Below, piece by piece: positions 20,161-32,117 of a stretch of 64,000 bases of DNA (the stretch's first letter is position 1; every line of letters begins with the position of its first letter). This DNA comes from Pseudomonas sp. H9. GTDB lineage: Bacteria > Pseudomonadota > Gammaproteobacteria > Pseudomonadales > Pseudomonadaceae. The notes beneath the pieces are model-generated. The model ran no database searches, was not told where the DNA came from, and saw nothing but the letters and a program-made list of their open reading frames with translations. The stretch lies in NCBI RefSeq assembly GCF_004353925.1, contig NZ_SMOK01000010.1:62001-126000 (forward strand), read 5' to 3'. The translations under genes were made by a program, and so were the position numbers.

Positions 20161-20349
20161 CTACTCCTCAGCCTGGGGGAAGTTGCGACAGCTTTTGCGT
20201 TCGGCCAGCTCTCGTGCACTGGGGGGCTGGTCAACGAACACCGCATGGCCATCCTTGTAGATTTCCAGATACCCCCAGTGCAAATCCTCATCACGCTGAC
20301 CGGGCTTGGGCGGCTCGCGCCACCAGGGTTCTCGACTGATCAGCTCCAT
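20161..20349 (-). CDS. Small hypothetical protein
   Basis: A 62-residue acidic/Trp-rich protein (WWREPPKPGQRDEDLHWGYL near the start, then a DGHAVFVDQPPSARELAERK stretch). There is no signal peptide or membrane segment. A weak GGAG lies upstream of the ATG. The composition looks like a real coding sequence and the gene is divergent from the LysR regulator, but I do not recognise the family. Confidence 0.6.
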   Translation of the reverse strand: MELISREPWWREPPKPGQRDEDLHWGYLEIYKDGHAVFVDQPPSARELAERKSCRNFPQAEE

Positions 20350-20401
20350 GGCCTGGCTCCGCTCGGAAAGATCTGTTCACTATAGACATTTGGCCAATGT
20401 G

Positions 20402-20470
20402 CAGGAGTGGGCTTGCCCCGCGATTGTGATGTGGCTTGCAGATCGCAATCGCGGGGCAAGCCCGCTCCTA
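20402..20470. repeat. REP pair (REPIN)
   Basis: Inverted REP cores around a GC-poor centre, just before the LysR-family gene and downstream of the promoter side of the small leftward gene. The left arm carries GAGTGGGC in place of GAGCGGGC. Confidence 0.93.
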
Positions 20471-20522
20471 CCTTCGCTGTAAACCCTCTAGAATGGGCAA
20501 CCTTCTCCAATCGGCAACCCCC

Positions 20523-21389
20523 ATGGATATCGAGCTGGCCCGCACCTTCCTTGAAATCGTCCGCACCGGCAGCCTGGTGTCCGCCGCCGAGCGTCTGCAC
20601 GTCACCCAGACCGCAATCACCGCACGGGTGCAAAAGCTGGAGCAGCAGCTGTCTTGCCAGTTGTTCATCCGCAGCCGCAGTGGCGCCAGCCTCACCGCCG
20701 ATGGCGAGGCGTTCGTGGTGTATGCCAATCAGCTTGTGCAAACCTGGGAGGCAGCGCGCCGTGACCTGCCATTACCGGAGGGTTGCCATCAGGTGCTGCA
20801 TATCGGTGGCGAAGTCAGCCTGGGCAACCCCATGGTGCTGGACTGGGTCAGTGCCCTGCACCGCAGCCTGCCCAGCCATGCCATCCGCAGTGAAGTGAGT
20901 GACGGCGAGTCATTGCTGCAGCGCCTGGAAATGGGCGTGCTCGACGCCGTGCTGGTCTATCAACCTACGTACGGCCCGGGCCTGCAAGTCGAACAGCTGA
21001 TGGAAGAGAAGCTGATCCGCATCCGCCGTACCGACAAACCCGAACCTTACATTTATATCGACTGGGGCCAGGCCTTCCGCCGTCAGCACGACGCCGCCCT
21101 GCCCGAGTGCGCACGCCCGGCCCTGAGTTTCAACCTCGGCCCGCTGGCCTTGCAGTTCATTCTGGAAAACGGCGGCAGTGGCTACTTCCGTACCCGCGTG
21201 GTTCAGAGCTACCTGGACAGCGGCATCTTCGAACGCGTGCCTCAGGCGCCGGAATTCACCTATCCGACCTACCTGGTGCACGCCCGCGAGCGCGACAGTG
21301 AAGCCTTGCAGCAAGCCTTCAGGGTGCTACGCGAATTGATCGCCAACGGTGAAAGCGACTGGTCACAACGCTGGGATCCGGTGATCTGA
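20523..21389 (+). CDS. LysR-family transcriptional regulator
   Basis: A 288-residue regulator with an N-terminal helix-turn-helix (residues 1-62; SLVSAAERLHVTQTAITARVQKLEQQL) and a C-terminal effector domain beginning near VLHIGGEVSLGNP. The ATG at 20523 gives the standard LysR start MDIELARTFLEIV; the longer frame runs into the REP element and was rejected. No obvious target is divergent except the small hypothetical gene. Its 3' end overlaps the end of the convergent HPP gene by 27 bp. Confidence 0.92.
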   Translation: MDIELARTFLEIVRTGSLVSAAERLHVTQTAITARVQKLEQQLSCQLFIRSRSGASLTADGEAFVVYANQLVQTWEAARRDLPLPEGCHQVLHIGGEVSLGNPMVLDWVSALHRSLPSHAIRSEVSDGESLLQRLEMGVLDAVLVYQPTYGPGLQVEQLMEEKLIRIRRTDKPEPYIYIDWGQAFRRQHDAALPECARPALSFNLGPLALQFILENGGSGYFRTRVVQSYLDSGIFERVPQAPEFTYPTYLVHARERDSEALQQAFRVLRELIANGESDWSQRWDPVI

Positions 21390-22520
21390 GCGCGCGGCGG
21401 CGCTGAGCAAGTGCCGCTTGAGCCCGGCGATCAGGTCGGTCTGGGTGATCACCCCGACCAATTGCGACCCATCCAGCACCGGCAAGCAATGCAAACCCTG
21501 TTCGCTGAGTAACGGAATCAACGCCACGGCAGGCTCATCACTGCGCACGGTCATCACAGGGCGGCTCATGATCTGCTCAACCCGCACCTGCCTCCGGCGC
21601 AACAGCCCGCGCCAACTGAAGCGCCCCTGGGCCATGACAGCAGCCAGCAGATCGCTGAGCGTCACGATACCCACCAACTGTTTGTTCCCATCCAGCACTG
21701 GCAAGGCCTTCAAGTGATGCCCCGACAATAACTGCCACGCCTGCTGCAATGAGGTGTCTGGGCTTGCCTGCTGCACATCCCGTGACATCACCGATGCCGC
21801 AGTAATCCCACCCAGGCTGCGCTGCAAGGCATGTTGCTCGGTTGCCAGAATGATCCGTTCCAGCTCATCGCGGGTCACGTCGACAAACTCGCCCAACTCT
21901 TCCAGCGCCTGATCCAGGTCTGCGCCGCTGACGCCAACCCGCTCGCCCGGCGCACTATCGCGGGTGTGGTGCAGGTCTTTGCGCGGCACCGCTGTTTTTG
22001 GGTAACGCACCCCGGTCAAGCGGTTATAGATCACCGCCACGGCGAGCAGCACCAGCGCGTTGAGCAGAATCGGCTCAAACACCCGGTCTCCCAGCGACGC
22101 GAGGGTTGAGTCCGCCAGCACCACACTCACCGCCACCCCGCCGCCCGGCGGGTGCAGGCAGCGCAGCACACACATCACCACCAACGCCAGCCCCAGCGCC
22201 AGTGCGGCCACCCACAACGCCGAGCCGAACCAATGGTGTAACACCAGCCCCACGGCCGTGGCACAGGCATAACTGCCAACAAACGGCCAAGGCTGCGCCA
22301 GTGCCCCGGAATGCACGGCAAACAGCAACACCGCCGAAGCTGCCAGCGGCCCGAGCAAGTGCAGGGCCACGGCACTGCCAAAAGCGTAGCTGCAAGCGGT
22401 GCCGGCCAGAAAAAGACCGAGCAACACACCCACACCTGCGCGCAGCCATTCTTTCGGAGGGATATTCAGCGGGGCCGGCAATAACCGGGCAAAGCCTTGG
22501 TTCAAACGCTGGGAAAACAT
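21363..22520 (-). CDS. HPP-family membrane protein with two CBS domains
   Basis: A 385-residue protein. Residues about 20-170 form an integral membrane HPP domain with the name-giving motif in CLHPPGGGVAV. A linker follows, then two CBS domains (VMSRDVQQASPDTS...VTLSDLL and IMSRPVMTVRSDEP...ITQTDLI), which bind adenine nucleotides and often gate transport. Plant and cyanobacterial HPP proteins have been linked to nitrite transport; whether that holds here is unknown. The ATG at 22520 was chosen because the longer frame crosses the structured leader and a REP element. Confidence 0.88.
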   Translation of the reverse strand: MFSQRLNQGFARLLPAPLNIPPKEWLRAGVGVLLGLFLAGTACSYAFGSAVALHLLGPLAASAVLLFAVHSGALAQPWPFVGSYACATAVGLVLHHWFGSALWVAALALGLALVVMCVLRCLHPPGGGVAVSVVLADSTLASLGDRVFEPILLNALVLLAVAVIYNRLTGVRYPKTAVPRKDLHHTRDSAPGERVGVSGADLDQALEELGEFVDVTRDELERIILATEQHALQRSLGGITAASVMSRDVQQASPDTSLQQAWQLLSGHHLKALPVLDGNKQLVGIVTLSDLLAAVMAQGRFSWRGLLRRRQVRVEQIMSRPVMTVRSDEPAVALIPLLSEQGLHCLPVLDGSQLVGVITQTDLIAGLKRHLLSAAARSDHRIPAL

Positions 22521-22542
22521 GGAGAGAGGACTACCTGGCAGT

Positions 22543-22570
22543 AAAAAAAGCCCGGCCGACTGGCTGGGCT
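22543..22570 (-). terminator. Intrinsic-terminator-like hairpin in the leader of the HPP/CBS gene
   Basis: On the minus strand AGCCCAGCC-AGTC-GGCCGGGCT is followed by seven T's, with 8 of 9 stem pairs formed. It ends 22 bases before the HPP start codon. A second perfect hairpin, GTATTGC-GCTT-GCAATAC (22573-22590), lies directly upstream. A terminator between promoter and start codon suggests attenuation or a riboswitch-like leader, or the end of a separate short RNA. Confidence 0.65.
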
Positions 22571-22701
22571 GAGTATTGCAAGCGCAATACCTAAGGGGCT
22601 CCGTCCATGGAGATGGAAATTTTGCGGATTTTGCCGGGCAAGCATGACAAGGTGGTAATTCAAAAAACTGAAGCCTGAGTGCAAAAGTTTTGAAGCGTTT
22701 G

Positions 22702-22771
22702 GTGGGAGCGGGCTTGCCCCGCGATAGCGATCTGTCAGTCACACCGCTTCGCGGGGCAAGCCCGCTCCTAC
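22702..22771. repeat. REP pair (REPIN)
   Basis: Inverted REP cores (GTGGGAGCGGGCTTGCCCCG and inverse) between the divergent HPP gene leader and the P-loop kinase gene. Confidence 0.95.
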
Positions 22772-22824
22772 AGGTCTAAAAAACCTGCACAATGGCCGGC
22801 TTTTTCCCGGAAAGGACTTCCACC

Positions 22825-23379
22825 ATGCAGCGCATCGTCATTTTAGGTAACGCCGGAAGCGGGAAATCAACTTTGGCACGCCTGTTGGGGCAACAGCTGA
22901 ATGTGCCTGTCGTGCACCTGGACCGTCTGTTCTGGGAACCCGGCTGGACCGAGCCCGACCCTGATCAGTTCCGCGAGCGCGTCAGCCTCGCGGTGTCATC
23001 AGACGCCTGGGTATGTGAAGGCAACTATGCCCGACGCACCTTCGATTTGCGCCTGCCTCGCGCGCAATTGATCATCTGGCTGGATACGCCACGCCTGACC
23101 TGCTTTCGCCGTGTGATTGTGCGCAGCCTGCTGAACCGCCCCCGCCCTGACATGCCCGTTGGCTGCAGCGAAAAACTGGACAAAGCGTTCCTGACTTTTC
23201 TCAAGTTCGTCTGGACCTTCGACCATGGCTACCGCCCCGGTATCGAGGCCGTTCGCCAGGCCGTCGGGCCCCAAGTGCCGGTGGTGCATTTGAGTGGGGC
23301 GCAGCAGATTGCCGAGTTTTTGCAGCGCTGCCACTGCCATCCGAACTGGCTGCAATCGCCACCAGAAATGGGGACCTAG
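22825..23379 (+). CDS. P-loop kinase-like ATPase (adenylate-kinase fold)
   Basis: A 184-residue P-loop protein of the type often named topology modulation protein or AAA ATPase. The Walker A motif GNAGSGKST (about residues 8-16) follows the first strand, with a substrate-binding HLDRLFWEPGW, a WVCEGNY motif and a Walker-B-like strand LIIWLDTP. The fold resembles small nucleotide or shikimate kinases, but the substrate is unknown. AAAGGA precedes the ATG at 22825. Confidence 0.85.
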   Translation: MQRIVILGNAGSGKSTLARLLGQQLNVPVVHLDRLFWEPGWTEPDPDQFRERVSLAVSSDAWVCEGNYARRTFDLRLPRAQLIIWLDTPRLTCFRRVIVRSLLNRPRPDMPVGCSEKLDKAFLTFLKFVWTFDHGYRPGIEAVRQAVGPQVPVVHLSGAQQIAEFLQRCHCHPNWLQSPPEMGT

Positions 23380-23540
23380 CCCCATACCCACCAGCGCCCC
23401 CCAGCCAATGAGCGGAAAATCCCCCACTACCCCCATCGCCCCCTGAGAAACAATTAGAAACATCCTGCTAATAATTCTCAGTTTTTTTGCCGCCCCGCGC
23501 ACATGGCCCGGCAGTTGCTACAGCCCTTCTAACGCAGCAG

Positions 23541-23564
23541 CTGCCGCCCTCAACGGGGCGGCAG
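23541..23564 (+). other. GC-rich hairpin upstream of the multicopper oxidase
   Basis: CTGCCGCCC-TCAAC-GGGGCGGCAG can form a strong stem 36 bases before the oxidase start. No T-tract follows, so it is not a classical terminator. It may structure the mRNA leader. The rest of 23380-23599 shows no gene. Confidence 0.4.
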
Positions 23565-23599
23565 GTTTCGCCGTTTCGGCATGACGCGAGGGGAAAGCA

Positions 23600-27001
<3,402 letters not shown>

Positions 27002-27013
27002 CTACAACCGCCA

Positions 27014-27083
27014 GTAGGAGCGGGCTTGCCCCGCGATACGATGTGACAGACATATCGCTATCGCGGGGCAAGCCCGCTCCCAC
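27014..27083. repeat. REP pair (REPIN) with a degenerate third REP
   Basis: Inverted REP cores just after the oxidase stop, followed at about 27101-27127 by a diverged single REP (GTGGGAGCGGGTTCACCCGC). The remainder up to 27221 has no gene. Confidence 0.93.
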
Positions 27084-27221
27084 CAGGGTTTCAAAAATTC
27101 TGTGGGAGCGGGTTCACCCGCGAAGCAAACACCGCAGTGAATGGCACGGGCTTTGCCCGTGATCGCGGGTAAACCCTACAAGATGAGCAAGACAGTCGCT
27201 CCCACCAAAAGGGGAGCTTCG

Positions 27222-27428
27222 TCAGCTCGCCAGGTAGTGCGCGACGAGGGCATTGGCATGGCCATGCCCCATTCCGTGCTCGGCTTTCAGCCAAGCCACC
27301 ATCTCCATGTGTTTCTTGCCGTGCTGGGTTTTGAGCTGATCCAACCAATGCGAAATCGGCTGCCCGTACTTTTTCTCAATCGAAGGAAAGTACGAGGCAG
27401 GACCTTTAACTTTTGTGTCTTCACTCAC
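27222..27428 (-). CDS. DUF4287-like small protein
   Basis: A 68-residue protein beginning SEDTKVKGPASYFPSIEKKY and containing HWLDQLKTQHGKKHMEMVAWLK and a C-terminal HGMGHGHANALVAHY, which matches the DUF4287 type of small protein. The GTG at 27428 was chosen because GGGAG lies 8 bases upstream; an ATG 15 bases earlier (27443) is the alternative. It lies 37 bases after bcsC in the same direction, so it may be read through from the cellulose operon, but no functional link is known. Confidence 0.78.
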   Translation of the reverse strand: MSEDTKVKGPASYFPSIEKKYGQPISHWLDQLKTQHGKKHMEMVAWLKAEHGMGHGHANALVAHYLAS

Positions 27429-27465
27429 GATGCACACTCCCATTCCATTTGGCTGTTGCCCGGCT

Positions 27466-30400
27466 TCAACGAAATTCGGCGTAGGGTTTGAGCGGGTTGA
27501 CCGGCAACGGCAAGTTACCCTGCCAAGGGTCAAAGCTGTAGCGCAGGTAGAGCAATGCACGATTCGGTGAGTAGTCTTCACTGCGCTGCAGAGTGAAGCC
27601 GCCGCCAAGTACCCAATGATCATCCAGGCGCCGCTCAACCAGGGCCTGGGCGAGATAGCCCAGGCCTTTGTTGTCATCCCCGCGGCGCACTTCGTTGATG
27701 TTGCTGCTGAGCAACGGGCCGTACTGATTGACGATGTCGTCATTGACCGACGACAGCGGAAACGCCCGCTCATCATCGCTACGCGCCCAGGAGTAACCCA
27801 GCGAGCCTTCCAGGTACACCGACCAATCCGGATTGCGCCAGGCGTAACTGACCGGCACACCAAACGACAGGTAACGCTGTGGGCTGTAATAACCGCCCTG
27901 CCCCAAGGTGTAGCCACTGAGATTGCGGTCGTAGTGCCAGGTCATCGCCGTGGCACCGATGCGCAGCTCTTCGTCGACGCGATTGATCAAGCGGTAGTAG
28001 TACCCGCCCATAACCCGCCAGCGCGTGTTGTCTTCAACGTTCTTGCCTTGCAACCAGTGGTAGCCCAGGCTCGCCCACACGCCATCGTCCAGGCCACGGT
28101 CACGGCTCAGGCCGAGGGTCAGCCCGGTGGCGGTCACTCCCCCCCAACTGATGTCGGTGCGCGGATCCTTGGCACCGGCGTAAGACAACAGCGAGTTGTT
28201 CATCGGTCGCCGTGAGCCGGTGAGCGACCAACCGATGCCATGGGTCTTGCCATCAACGGTGACACCACCCAACAGGTTCTGCACCTCAAAGCCCATGGGC
28301 GAGGTGCCGATGTCGGCACTGATCCCGTCGCCCTGCCAGCCGACCGCCAGTGTGGTGCCATCGGCGGTTTCTTTGCTGCCGGGGCAGCCGCTGGGGATGG
28401 CACCGGCAGCATTGCGACCACGGAACGAACAGGTGCCGAAGGCTTCATGGTGCTGGTCGTTGGCGTCGGTGTCGAAGCTGGCTGCGCGCAGCCCCACCTG
28501 TTCGACACGCGCGAAGCCGAGGCCCGCGCCCACCGGCATCTGCGCATGAACCATCGTGGTGGCGGTGGTCAGGTCGGAAATGCCTTTGGCACCGTCGTTG
28601 TCACGCCAGCCATAATCCTGCTGCACAGTCACAGTCGGGCTCTGGCGCTGGTAGAGCTGGTCGACGTCGCGACGCAGGCTTTGCCGTAACCAGTCATCGT
28701 CATCCTTGGCCCGGCTGGCGCGGGTCAGGGCAATGTTGTCGCGAGGGCTGGCCTGCTCAGCTGTCAGCAGATCGGCATCGCGCATGGCCAGCGCGTAGTA
28801 GTCCAATGCCTGATCAGCCTGTTCGCGTGGCACCATGCGTGCCAGATCGCGGTAAAGCAGTGCGTCGGGCGAGGTCTTGCGCCGGGCAACATCGGCCAGC
28901 AGCACCCGCGCTTTATCAGGCTCGCCAACAGCCGCCCAGGCATTGCCCAGACGGCGGCGTTGATCAACTTGCTCGGCCGGAATCTGCGCCTCAAGCGCCG
29001 GCAATTGTTGCCGTGCTGCGCGGGTGTCGCCCTGCTCGATCAACACCTCAATGTGCCCCAGGCGCGCTGACGGGTTGTCCGGTTGCAGGGCCAGCATACG
29101 GGTGTAGTAACCGTCGGCAGCACTGAGGTTGTTCGACTGCCGCGCCCAGCCGGCCAACTGCTGCAAATCACCCAACTGCTGCGCCACGGGCTGACGGCTG
29201 CTCAACTGCCCTTCAAGCAACGCCATTGCCCCGGCAGTATCACCGCTGTCGGCCAGTGCGCGGGAGCGATCCAGCAGCACCTGACGCTGCAAGCGTTGAT
29301 GCAACGCCTGCATGCCATCGTTCCACTGCGTTGTTGGCACCCGTGCCAACGTATCCAGCCCAGCCTGACTGCGGCCGTCCGCCTCCAGGTACAAACCGTG
29401 AGCGAAACGCGCTGTCGGCTCCTGGCCCTGACGCGACAACAGGTCAGCGAATACCGCGTCAGCCTGGCTGCCCTTGCCCTGCATGCGCAAGGCGCGCGCC
29501 AGGTCAGCCGCTAGCCAGGGGTCATTGGCAGCAAGCTGACGAGCCTGAGTCAACTGGCGCTGCGCCTGAACCCAGTCTTCTTGCGCCAGCGACTGCCGCG
29601 CTTGGGTACGCAACAGCTCCAGCTGTGAACTGCGACCATCGGGTTGACTACCGCCAGACGGCGCCGCCCACTGCCGCTGCTTCGCCGGCAGGCTGGCGAC
29701 ATAACGCGAATAGCGCGCCGGGGATTGTGCTTGATACAACCGTGACAACGCGCGCACGGTGTTTTCGTTGCCCGGCTGCAGGCGCGAGGCTTGCAAATAG
29801 TACTGCTCAGCCTGCGGCAGCTGCTTGCGCGCCATGGCTACATTACCCAGACCGAGCAATGCCAGCGGCTCTTTCGGGTCGCGTGTAGCGGCTTCCTGAT
29901 AGGCCTGCTGAGCGGCGCCGTACTGGCGTGCCTGCAAGGCCTGGCGACCGCGCTGCATCAACAACCAGTACTCGGTAGAGGCCAGCAGTTCGTGCCATTT
30001 GCTGAGGATGTAGGTGTCCTGTTCTTCCGCCACCGCCTGTTTGAGCCAGTCGACGGCCTCCTGACGCCGCCCCTGGCGCGCCAGGGCCAGGCCCAGGTAG
30101 CCCTTGAGCGTGGCATCTTTCGGGTAGGCAGCCAAGGCTTTGCGCAAGTTGCGTTCGGCCAGCGCGGGGGTGCGCTTCTCAACCAGCATGCGAATGCCGA
30201 GCTGCCCGGCGCGCCAGGCCGGGTCGCCGGTCAGCTTGAGTTGCCCAGCCAGCAGTTCCTGCACTTGTGCCTCGTGACTATCCCCCGGATAACGTTCAAG
30301 GAACGCCTGCCAGGCGCGCACGCTGGCATCACTGATCGGTTGCTTGCTCAGGTAGGCGTATTCGAGGTTGGCTGCCTGGCTGCGTGACTGGCTTTCGCCG

Positions 30401-31026
30401 GCCATGCGCTTGACCACCACCAGCGCCTCGTCGTTTCGTTTGGCGCGAAACAATTGCTCGGCAAGAAACTGCTGTAACTCAGGGCTGCCGGGATACTGCT
30501 TGTCGAGGGCGTAAAGGTGCTCGATGGTGGTGGGCAGTTGGTCGGGCAGTCGACTGCGGATGCGCCAGTACTCCAGCGCCAGCTCAAGGCTCGGCGGCGC
30601 GCCTTTGCCGAACGCTGCTTCATAGCGCGTCAACGCTTCCTCAAAGCGTCCGGCGGTGGCCAGCAGGCGGATTTGCTGCAGGGTCTGCTCGCCCTCGCCG
30701 CTGCTCATCTCCAGCAACTGCGCCATTTGCCGCTCTTGTGGGCTGCCGGGCGCCAGGCGCTGCAGATCGCTGTACAGTTGCCGGGCACGGTCAAGCTCGC
30801 GGGTGCGTACCGCCTGCCGAATCGATGCGGTAAGGGCGTCGAGGTTGTTCGGTTCGAGTAAACGCAGGCGCGCCAGCGAGTCTTCCACCAGGTTCTCGCG
30901 ATGGGTCGCCTCGCCCAGGCGAATCTGTTGCATCAGCCATTCGCGCTGCTCGCTGCGGTCTGCGGGCTGGGCCAGCAGGGTCATGGGCAGCGCCCCCAGG
31001 CACAGCAACGTAGTCAGTTTTCGCAT
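27466..31026 (-). CDS. bcsC: BcsC, cellulose export outer-membrane protein
   Basis: A 1186-residue protein with a signal peptide (cleavage near LLAQP), a long periplasmic array of TPR repeats (about residues 25-750; for example ALLGLGNVAMARKQLPQAEQYY) and a C-terminal outer-membrane beta-barrel domain (about 830-1186) ending in an aromatic-rich strand (LLYLRYSFDPW) near the terminus. It exports the glucan across the outer membrane. Its start overlaps the bcsZ end by 13 bp. It is the last bcs gene. Confidence 0.95.
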   Translation of the reverse strand: MRKLTTLLCLGALPMTLLAQPADRSEQREWLMQQIRLGEATHRENLVEDSLARLRLLEPNNLDALTASIRQAVRTRELDRARQLYSDLQRLAPGSPQERQMAQLLEMSSGEGEQTLQQIRLLATAGRFEEALTRYEAAFGKGAPPSLELALEYWRIRSRLPDQLPTTIEHLYALDKQYPGSPELQQFLAEQLFRAKRNDEALVVVKRMAGESQSRSQAANLEYAYLSKQPISDASVRAWQAFLERYPGDSHEAQVQELLAGQLKLTGDPAWRAGQLGIRMLVEKRTPALAERNLRKALAAYPKDATLKGYLGLALARQGRRQEAVDWLKQAVAEEQDTYILSKWHELLASTEYWLLMQRGRQALQARQYGAAQQAYQEAATRDPKEPLALLGLGNVAMARKQLPQAEQYYLQASRLQPGNENTVRALSRLYQAQSPARYSRYVASLPAKQRQWAAPSGGSQPDGRSSQLELLRTQARQSLAQEDWVQAQRQLTQARQLAANDPWLAADLARALRMQGKGSQADAVFADLLSRQGQEPTARFAHGLYLEADGRSQAGLDTLARVPTTQWNDGMQALHQRLQRQVLLDRSRALADSGDTAGAMALLEGQLSSRQPVAQQLGDLQQLAGWARQSNNLSAADGYYTRMLALQPDNPSARLGHIEVLIEQGDTRAARQQLPALEAQIPAEQVDQRRRLGNAWAAVGEPDKARVLLADVARRKTSPDALLYRDLARMVPREQADQALDYYALAMRDADLLTAEQASPRDNIALTRASRAKDDDDWLRQSLRRDVDQLYQRQSPTVTVQQDYGWRDNDGAKGISDLTTATTMVHAQMPVGAGLGFARVEQVGLRAASFDTDANDQHHEAFGTCSFRGRNAAGAIPSGCPGSKETADGTTLAVGWQGDGISADIGTSPMGFEVQNLLGGVTVDGKTHGIGWSLTGSRRPMNNSLLSYAGAKDPRTDISWGGVTATGLTLGLSRDRGLDDGVWASLGYHWLQGKNVEDNTRWRVMGGYYYRLINRVDEELRIGATAMTWHYDRNLSGYTLGQGGYYSPQRYLSFGVPVSYAWRNPDWSVYLEGSLGYSWARSDDERAFPLSSVNDDIVNQYGPLLSSNINEVRRGDDNKGLGYLAQALVERRLDDHWVLGGGFTLQRSEDYSPNRALLYLRYSFDPWQGNLPLPVNPLKPYAEFR

Positions 31027-32117
31027 TGCGCAGTTTCCCAGCCTGGTACCAAACGTCCTTTGGCGTCGAATCGATATCGATGCTCATCCCAGCCCTGACC
31101 GAACAGGCTCAGCACGCGGTTGTAATAGCCGCTGGCCGGCGTCTGCACCAAGCGCTGGCGCTGTTGCTGCAGGCCGCCCTGTTCCTTGAGCGCGGCCAAC
31201 ATCGGCAGCAGGGCCGCAGAAAAACCGACCGGGCCCTGGCCGCTGCCCTCGCCGCTTTCAACGTTGACGGTTTCTGGCGGTACGCCCTGCTTGAGGGTCA
31301 GTGCCACCATCGGCCGATAGCGCTCCAGCAAGGCGTTACGCTCCGCAGCTGATGGATCGAGCATGCCTAGCCACAGATACACGCGAATCGCATCGTAACT
31401 GCCCTTGGCACCGTTGACCGGGTCGCGGCGCACACTGCCGTTGTCGGTTACGGCGAGCCAGTCCGGTGCCAGGCCTTTAGGTGCGCTGTCGAGCAGCAGT
31501 TTGCGACTGTTGCGCGCCAGTTCATCCCACAGTGGCGCCAACTCGGCGAAGCGCTCCAGTACCTGCGGTGGCAGGTAACTGGTGTTCAGGCGTGTCCCCT
31601 GCGCGGTGACAAAACCGCGGTCGCCTGGCAGCAGCATGACCCCCACTCCCGGCAGTGGCCGCAGGGTCTGCGCAGCCACCCGCCAGAGCACCTCGATGGC
31701 CAGTTCGCGGTACTCGGCCACGGCCCACAAACGCCCCGCTTCGAGCAGGCTGTAGGCCAGCCACAAGTCGGCGTCGCTGGCGTTGTTGCTGTCGAGTACG
31801 CGCCATTTGCCCTGCTCATCCTGGCCCCACTTCCAGGCCGGTAGTTGCTTGCTCAGGTTGCCCCCGGCGAGGTTGTTTTCGGTCCAGTTCAGCAGTTGTT
31901 GAAAGCGCTCACGGTCATTGGCCACCAAGGCGAAGAACAGCCCGTAGGTCTGCCCTTCGGAGGTGCTGATACGCCCTTGGGCAGGGTCGATCACCCGGCC
32001 ATCGGCGCTCATCAGGTCACTTTTGAACTGCTCCCAGGCCGGCCAGCAACCGGCCGCCGCCGCAACCGAGGCGACCAGCCACAGCGCCCCACCCAACAGC
32101 CACTTGGTGGCGGTCAT
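31014..32117 (-). CDS. bcsZ: BcsZ, periplasmic endo-beta-1,4-glucanase (GH8)
   Basis: A 367-residue glycoside hydrolase family 8 enzyme with a signal peptide (cleavage near VAAAAG). Catalytic residues align with E. coli BcsZ: acid E54 in STSEGQTYGLFF and base D242 in GSYDAIRVYLW. It trims cellulose during secretion and is needed for normal polymer output in E. coli. It overlaps bcsB by 4 bp and bcsC by 13 bp. Confidence 0.95.
   Translation of the reverse strand: MTATKWLLGGALWLVASVAAAAGCWPAWEQFKSDLMSADGRVIDPAQGRISTSEGQTYGLFFALVANDRERFQQLLNWTENNLAGGNLSKQLPAWKWGQDEQGKWRVLDSNNASDADLWLAYSLLEAGRLWAVAEYRELAIEVLWRVAAQTLRPLPGVGVMLLPGDRGFVTAQGTRLNTSYLPPQVLERFAELAPLWDELARNSRKLLLDSAPKGLAPDWLAVTDNGSVRRDPVNGAKGSYDAIRVYLWLGMLDPSAAERNALLERYRPMVALTLKQGVPPETVNVESGEGSGQGPVGFSAALLPMLAALKEQGGLQQQRQRLVQTPASGYYNRVLSLFGQGWDEHRYRFDAKGRLVPGWETAQCEN

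Noticed and set aside
22502..22684. Leader peptide gene in the HPP leader (60-codon frame)
   Set aside because: It has no stop before the terminator hairpin and no run of regulatory codons, so a classical peptide attenuator is not supported.
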